Of a stretch of 8,903 bases of DNA, positions 5,539 to 8,903 are shown piece after piece. A program made the position numbers and the translations under genes. The stretch is from positions 1-8,903 of the forward strand of contig MHDY01000108.1 in assembly GCA_001803705.1 (NCBI GenBank). The letters are read 5' to 3'. Source of the DNA: Nitrospirae bacterium GWC2_56_14 (GTDB lineage: Bacteria > Nitrospirota > UBA9217). Below the pieces are notes generated by a model. The model was given only the letters and a program-made list of their open reading frames with translations, had not been told where the DNA came from and ran no database searches. Position 1 is the stretch's first letter, and the number at the start of each line of letters is the position of its first letter.

Positions 5539-8500
5539 TTACTCCTGGGGCACGATGAAGTTTTTGATGCACGCCCGATCGGCGGCTGAAAGGCCCGTCA
5601 ACGCGTATGGTTCAGTCAGATCGCGAAGCGCCTTCGCCTTCGTTTCGATGTTTGCGTCGGTCGGGGTGGCCGTGATGACGTAGTGCATGATGCAGGCACT
5701 GCTGCCGGCGGGGATCGTAACCGGCCACGACCACTGTGCGTTGGTAACGCTGGCGGCGCTCGTGACAACGGACACCGGCAGCGGCGCTTCGGGAAGATTT
5801 ACCCCCTGCATGACCATCGCCACCTGCGGCATGTACTGGTCGCTTGCCGCCTTTTCGATGACATACGAATTCCCTCCCGCAACCGGGTCAACGATATAGG
5901 ACCAGGACCCGTTATACGGGTATTCCAGGTAGCCATCGACATACGGAGCAACAGTAACGTCAGTCGTTCCGGGGTTTTGTATGATTTCCACGTACCGCAG
6001 GAAACCATTGTCGGGCGGGGTGTAGATCTTTCTGCTGTAGATCTTCCCGCCGATAACGACAGGCGTCGTTTCAAACTGGCCGACGTCGTCAATTGCCGCG
6101 TATCGTGTGTAGTAGTCGTATTCTGTAACATCGTCATACAGGGTGTGGAAGTAGTAATACGGCGAGTTGTACAGCCCGTCAGTATCCCACCAGGACCGTA
6201 TTCCTCCCCCGCGGGCTATCGCATAGGCCGACCAGGCGTCCGGCCTGTCGAACTCGGCCCATCCGAGGTACACTCCCGGCTTTATGGTTATATCCAGCAA
6301 CAGCGTGCCACCGTCGGCAAGTGTACCGGTTGCCGATCCTACGAAGTCGCCGTCATTGTACGAGCCGGAACTGTCGGCGAAGTAGGCGCCAGGACTTAGA
6401 CCCGGTACCTCGTAATACCCGCCCCCATCCGTGTAGGCGTAATACGAATAGTCGTCGCTCACCCTGGTGATATACACGCTCCGGTCGGCAACCGGGTACC
6501 CCTGAACGTCGCGGACAGTGCCGTAGGCGCTACCGGGGTTCAGGGTGAAGACAAGCTGCACCTGGGCCGTCGGGTTGCCCAAGGTAAGTTCGCCGGCAGC
6601 CGTATTGGAATAGATGGTGCCGCTGCCGAAGCTGGTGGCAGCGGTAACGGTAAAGGCCGCAAAGGGCACGTCCACGGCGGAGAATTCACCTGCGAAATTT
6701 GTCCAGTAACTTTGAGACATCCCATAATCAGGTACGGTCACAATGACTTCCGTGTTGGCGACCGCAGTCCCGTCACGGGTCACGGTGCCGGTAACGGTGC
6801 CGGCCTGATCGAGCGTGACGACGAGCCCGCTGACCGGTACCATGAGGTCGGCGACCTGGCCGGTGACGGCCCCCGACACGCCGAGGACAGTCTGGGCGGT
6901 AAGGGTGAAGGCGCCGGTCCTCGTGCCGAAGACGGCAAAGCTGCCGTCTCCGAGAATGTATCCCCCGGAGGTGTAGTAGGTATCCGGAGTGACCGGATCG
7001 GTGACGACAATAGTAACGGATCCCCCAGAAACAGCACTGCTATCGGCACGTTGGACATTACCCCGCACAACGAAGACCGGAAGCCGCGGGGTAATTGTCA
7101 GGGATGTTGTGCCAGCGGGATAGGTAAACGGATATTCGACGGTTTCGATATCGGACCGACTGACGGCGATCTTGAGCGATTCGCCGTCGCGGACAGGGAA
7201 CGCAGTCGTGGTGAACGAACCGTCACCCGACGTGGAACAGGAATAGTAATACTGCCATCCGTAATAGTAGCTGTAATATGAGTTACAGGGCGCATTGGAG
7301 CCGTCTGCACGGACGATCGAGTAATTGGCATAGGCCAGTGGTGTAGTGCCATCGCCGGCATACAGCGTTCCATTCAGCGTTGCGTCGAAGACCGGTATCT
7401 GTATCGTAGCCTGGGCGGTGCCGTTCGCGATGAACGTCACCGATGTTTCATAGGTTGCCCCGGCGTATGTTGCCCGGACGGTCAGCGTGGTCTGACCGCT
7501 GTAGATATCCGAGAAGGTATAGGAACCACTGAAGGAATTTGATTTCAGAACCGTTCCGTCCGGCTCCCAGATTTCCACGGACACACCCTTATTGAATGCC
7601 GCTCCGCTCGTGTTCTGCAGATTGACGGTGACGTTGCCACGATCCACCGGCAGGGCCAGGGTGCCGAAATCTATCAGCTGATCGTTGGAAGTAAAGATCG
7701 GCACAACTTTCGACGCCGTTACAACCTTCGACCCGCTGGAAATGTAATAAGACAGCGACACCCGCGCTTCGTACTGCGCTCCGGCAGCGGTCGGCATGGC
7801 GAACCGGCCGGAGGTGAATGTGTCGGAGCTTCCGGTGGAGACGGACGTTACCTCTTGCCCGGTGGCTGGGTCGATCAGCCGGATCGTCACGTAGGTCGGA
7901 TAGTACCCTGCTGTCTTATAGCTGACCTTGCCGGTAATCCTGCCGTAGAGGGTATAGCTGAAGTCGCGGCTGACGGCTTCGCCGGCGCCAAGCGTAATGT
8001 TGTAGCGGTATTTCACGCCGCTAACGCTCTTGTCGTTGATTTCCACGACGTAGGTATCAGCCGGCAGCTGCTGGAAAACGAATGTCCCGTTTGCGCCGCC
8101 GTTGGTGCCGGAGTAGGTGTAAAGGTACCGCGAGAACGAACTGTTGGTGGTCGAGGTAACCCTGACGTAGTTGGAGGCTACCGCATTGCCGGCAAGGTCC
8201 TTGACGGTCCCACCGATGCTGCCGAGCGGCGGCGCAGCCACCGTCAACGCGTTATCCTGGCCGGCAACCACTGTTACCGGAGCAGAGACGATAAATCTTG
8301 AGCCGCCGGAGCTGATTGCCTGAGGAACCGCAAGTTCGGCGTAAACCCTATAGTCACCCGGCATAAAGAAACCTTCGCGGTAGGTGCCGCCGCTCCCCTC
8401 GGTGAAATACGGCGTCCTGTCGCACGTCAGGCAGGTGGCAACACGCGCATAGACAGTCGATCCGGTGACGGGAGTGCCGTCGGAAAGGGTGACCGTTGCG

Positions 8501-8903
8501 GTGATCCTCCCGGTGTTGCTGAAAATGACATCCTGAACCGCCATGGAATCACCCGCCCCGAAACTACCGACAACAACGGGTGATGTCGCCTGGAAGGCAT
8601 TTCGCGGCATCGTCGCCTGCAATGTGAACGGCGCCCGCGGGATTACCCGCCGGTACGAGCTTTCTTCCGTTCGCGGCATAAACGTGAACCGCGCATTGTC
8701 GTCGGTATAAACGCCCATCTTTCTCGGGAAGTACGGTAGCGAGCTGACCAGGTAGACCGTCGCGTCACTATCGGCTGAGGGGAGCGGGTTCCCGTTATCG
8801 TCCTTGACATACCCGATCACCTGGCCGTCCATCAGCGGCAACGGCGACATTGTGCCGACGCCGTCGTCCGGAACGGCAAAGTTGACGACCATCTGCCGCT
8901 CTT
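5539..8903 (-). CDS. giant carboxypeptidase-regulatory-like repeat surface protein (N-terminus cut by window)
   Basis: The reading frame runs without stop to the window edge. ATG 8892 has no good ribosome site or signal peptide after it, so the true start is probably outside. Counting from that Met, 1117 residues are visible. About nine beta-sandwich units follow each other (roughly 23-100, 127-220, 224-312, 317-412, 419-500, 504-605, 608-690, 697-785, 788-872). Most open with a G-x-V-x-D-G-x-P-V/L-like turn and contain a T-D-x-x-G-x-F/Y segment, as in carboxypeptidase regulatory-like domains. A different C-terminal domain (about 875-1117) holds GKIYSRKIYTPPDNGFLRYV (949-968), similar in style to domains at the ends of large bacterial surface proteins. 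It is rich in Tyr (about 80 by hand count), Thr, Ser and Gly and poor in Lys. Cysteines are few: 154/157, 536/552, 1067 and 1108. Probably secreted or displayed outside the cell, as adhesin or matrix. It shares a message with the cysteine-free thioredoxin-fold gene. No enzyme motif was seen. Confidence 0.8.
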   Translation of the reverse strand, partial: ERQMVVNFAVPDDGVGTMSPLPLMDGQVIGYVKDDNGNPLPSADSDATVYLVSSLPYFPRKMGVYTDDNARFTFMPRTEESSYRRVIPRAPFTLQATMPRNAFQATSPVVVGSFGAGDSMAVQDVIFSNTGRITATVTLSDGTPVTGSTVYARVATCLTCDRTPYFTEGSGGTYREGFFMPGDYRVYAELAVPQAISSGGSRFIVSAPVTVVAGQDNALTVAAPPLGSIGGTVKDLAGNAVASNYVRVTSTTNSSFSRYLYTYSGTNGGANGTFVFQQLPADTYVVEINDKSVSGVKYRYNITLGAGEAVSRDFSYTLYGRITGKVSYKTAGYYPTYVTIRLIDPATGQEVTSVSTGSSDTFTSGRFAMPTAAGAQYEARVSLSYYISSGSKVVTASKVVPIFTSNDQLIDFGTLALPVDRGNVTVNLQNTSGAAFNKGVSVEIWEPDGTVLKSNSFSGSYTFSDIYSGQTTLTVRATYAGATYETSVTFIANGTAQATIQIPVFDATLNGTLYAGDGTTPLAYANYSIVRADGSNAPCNSYYSYYYGWQYYYSCSTSGDGSFTTTAFPVRDGESLKIAVSRSDIETVEYPFTYPAGTTSLTITPRLPVFVVRGNVQRADSSAVSGGSVTIVVTDPVTPDTYYTSGGYILGDGSFAVFGTRTGAFTLTAQTVLGVSGAVTGQVADLMVPVSGLVVTLDQAGTVTGTVTRDGTAVANTEVIVTVPDYGMSQSYWTNFAGEFSAVDVPFAAFTVTAATSFGSGTIYSNTAAGELTLGNPTAQVQLVFTLNPGSAYGTVRDVQGYPVADRSVYITRVSDDYSYYAYTDGGGYYEVPGLSPGAYFADSSGSYNDGDFVGSATGTLADGGTLLLDITIKPGVYLGWAEFDRPDAWSAYAIARGGGIRSWWDTDGLYNSPYYYFHTLYDDVTEYDYYTRYAAIDDVGQFETTPVVIGGKIYSRKIYTPPDNGFLRYVEIIQNPGTTDVTVAPYVDGYLEYPYNGSWSYIVDPVAGGNSYVIEKAASDQYMPQVAMVMQGVNLPEAPLPVSVVTSAASVTNAQWSWPVTIPAGSSACIMHYVITATPTDANIETKAKALRDLTEPYALTGLSAADRACIKNFIVPQE

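Noticed and set aside
4853..5683. Plus-strand open frame of 276 codons opposite the thioredoxin-fold gene
   Set aside because: It runs through the clear minus-strand terminator and a signal-peptide gene with a good ribosome site; its own sequence is His/Arg/Ser-rich without domain character.
5539..8903. Giant protein as a multihaem cytochrome or enzyme
   Set aside because: There is no CxxCH haem motif and no catalytic signature; the sequence is repeated beta-sandwich units. The window also shows no near-identical DNA repeats, so it is not a recent tandem duplication.

Overview
The window looks like chromosomal DNA from a GC-rich, anaerobic, metal-reducing type of deltaproteobacterium, most likely Geobacter or a relative (Desulfuromonadia). 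That is an inference from the gene types (molybdopterin synthesis next to a MOSC protein, iron-sulfur and flavin redox proteins, a short periplasmic helix-hairpin-helix protein, a giant repeat-bearing surface protein), the GC content and the strong AGGAGG-type ribosome sites. No mobile element, CRISPR array, tRNA or rRNA was seen.

Left edge (1-298): a divergent control region without a gene. One sigma70-like promoter points right into moaA. A second points left into a leader RNA of about 120 nt that contains a terminator-like hairpin, two further hairpins and a Shine-Dalgarno-like stretch at the window edge. The start codon of the left-going gene lies just outside. A near-perfect 9-bp inverted repeat sits between the two promoters.

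Plus-strand pair (299-1741): moaA, the radical SAM enzyme that starts molybdenum cofactor synthesis, then 18 bp later a stand-alone MOSC-domain protein. They look like one transcription unit devoted to molybdenum cofactor. It meets the next unit head-on, with only 31 bp between the stop codons.

Minus-strand operon (4148 down to 1773): a flavodoxin-fold FMN reductase with an iron-sulfur-flavoprotein-like cysteine motif, an epoxyqueuosine-reductase-like protein with two [4Fe-4S] sites (GTG start), and an AAA+-type ATPase of the DUF815 family. Gaps are 40 and 23 bp. A sigma70-like promoter lies upstream at 4203-4232. Co-transcription suggests a shared but unknown redox or maturation role.

Solitary minus-strand gene (4682 down to 4359): a 107-residue secreted ComEA-like helix-hairpin-helix protein with its own promoter, followed by a perfect 10-bp hairpin.

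Minus-strand surface operon (beyond 8903 down to 5057): a very large, tyrosine-rich secreted protein built of about nine carboxypeptidase-regulatory-like beta-sandwich repeats plus a distinct C-terminal domain. Its N-terminus is cut by the window edge. Two bases after its stop codon begins a small exported thioredoxin-fold protein that has no cysteine. A strong rho-independent terminator at 4914-4949 closes the unit. This pair is the least explained part of the window.
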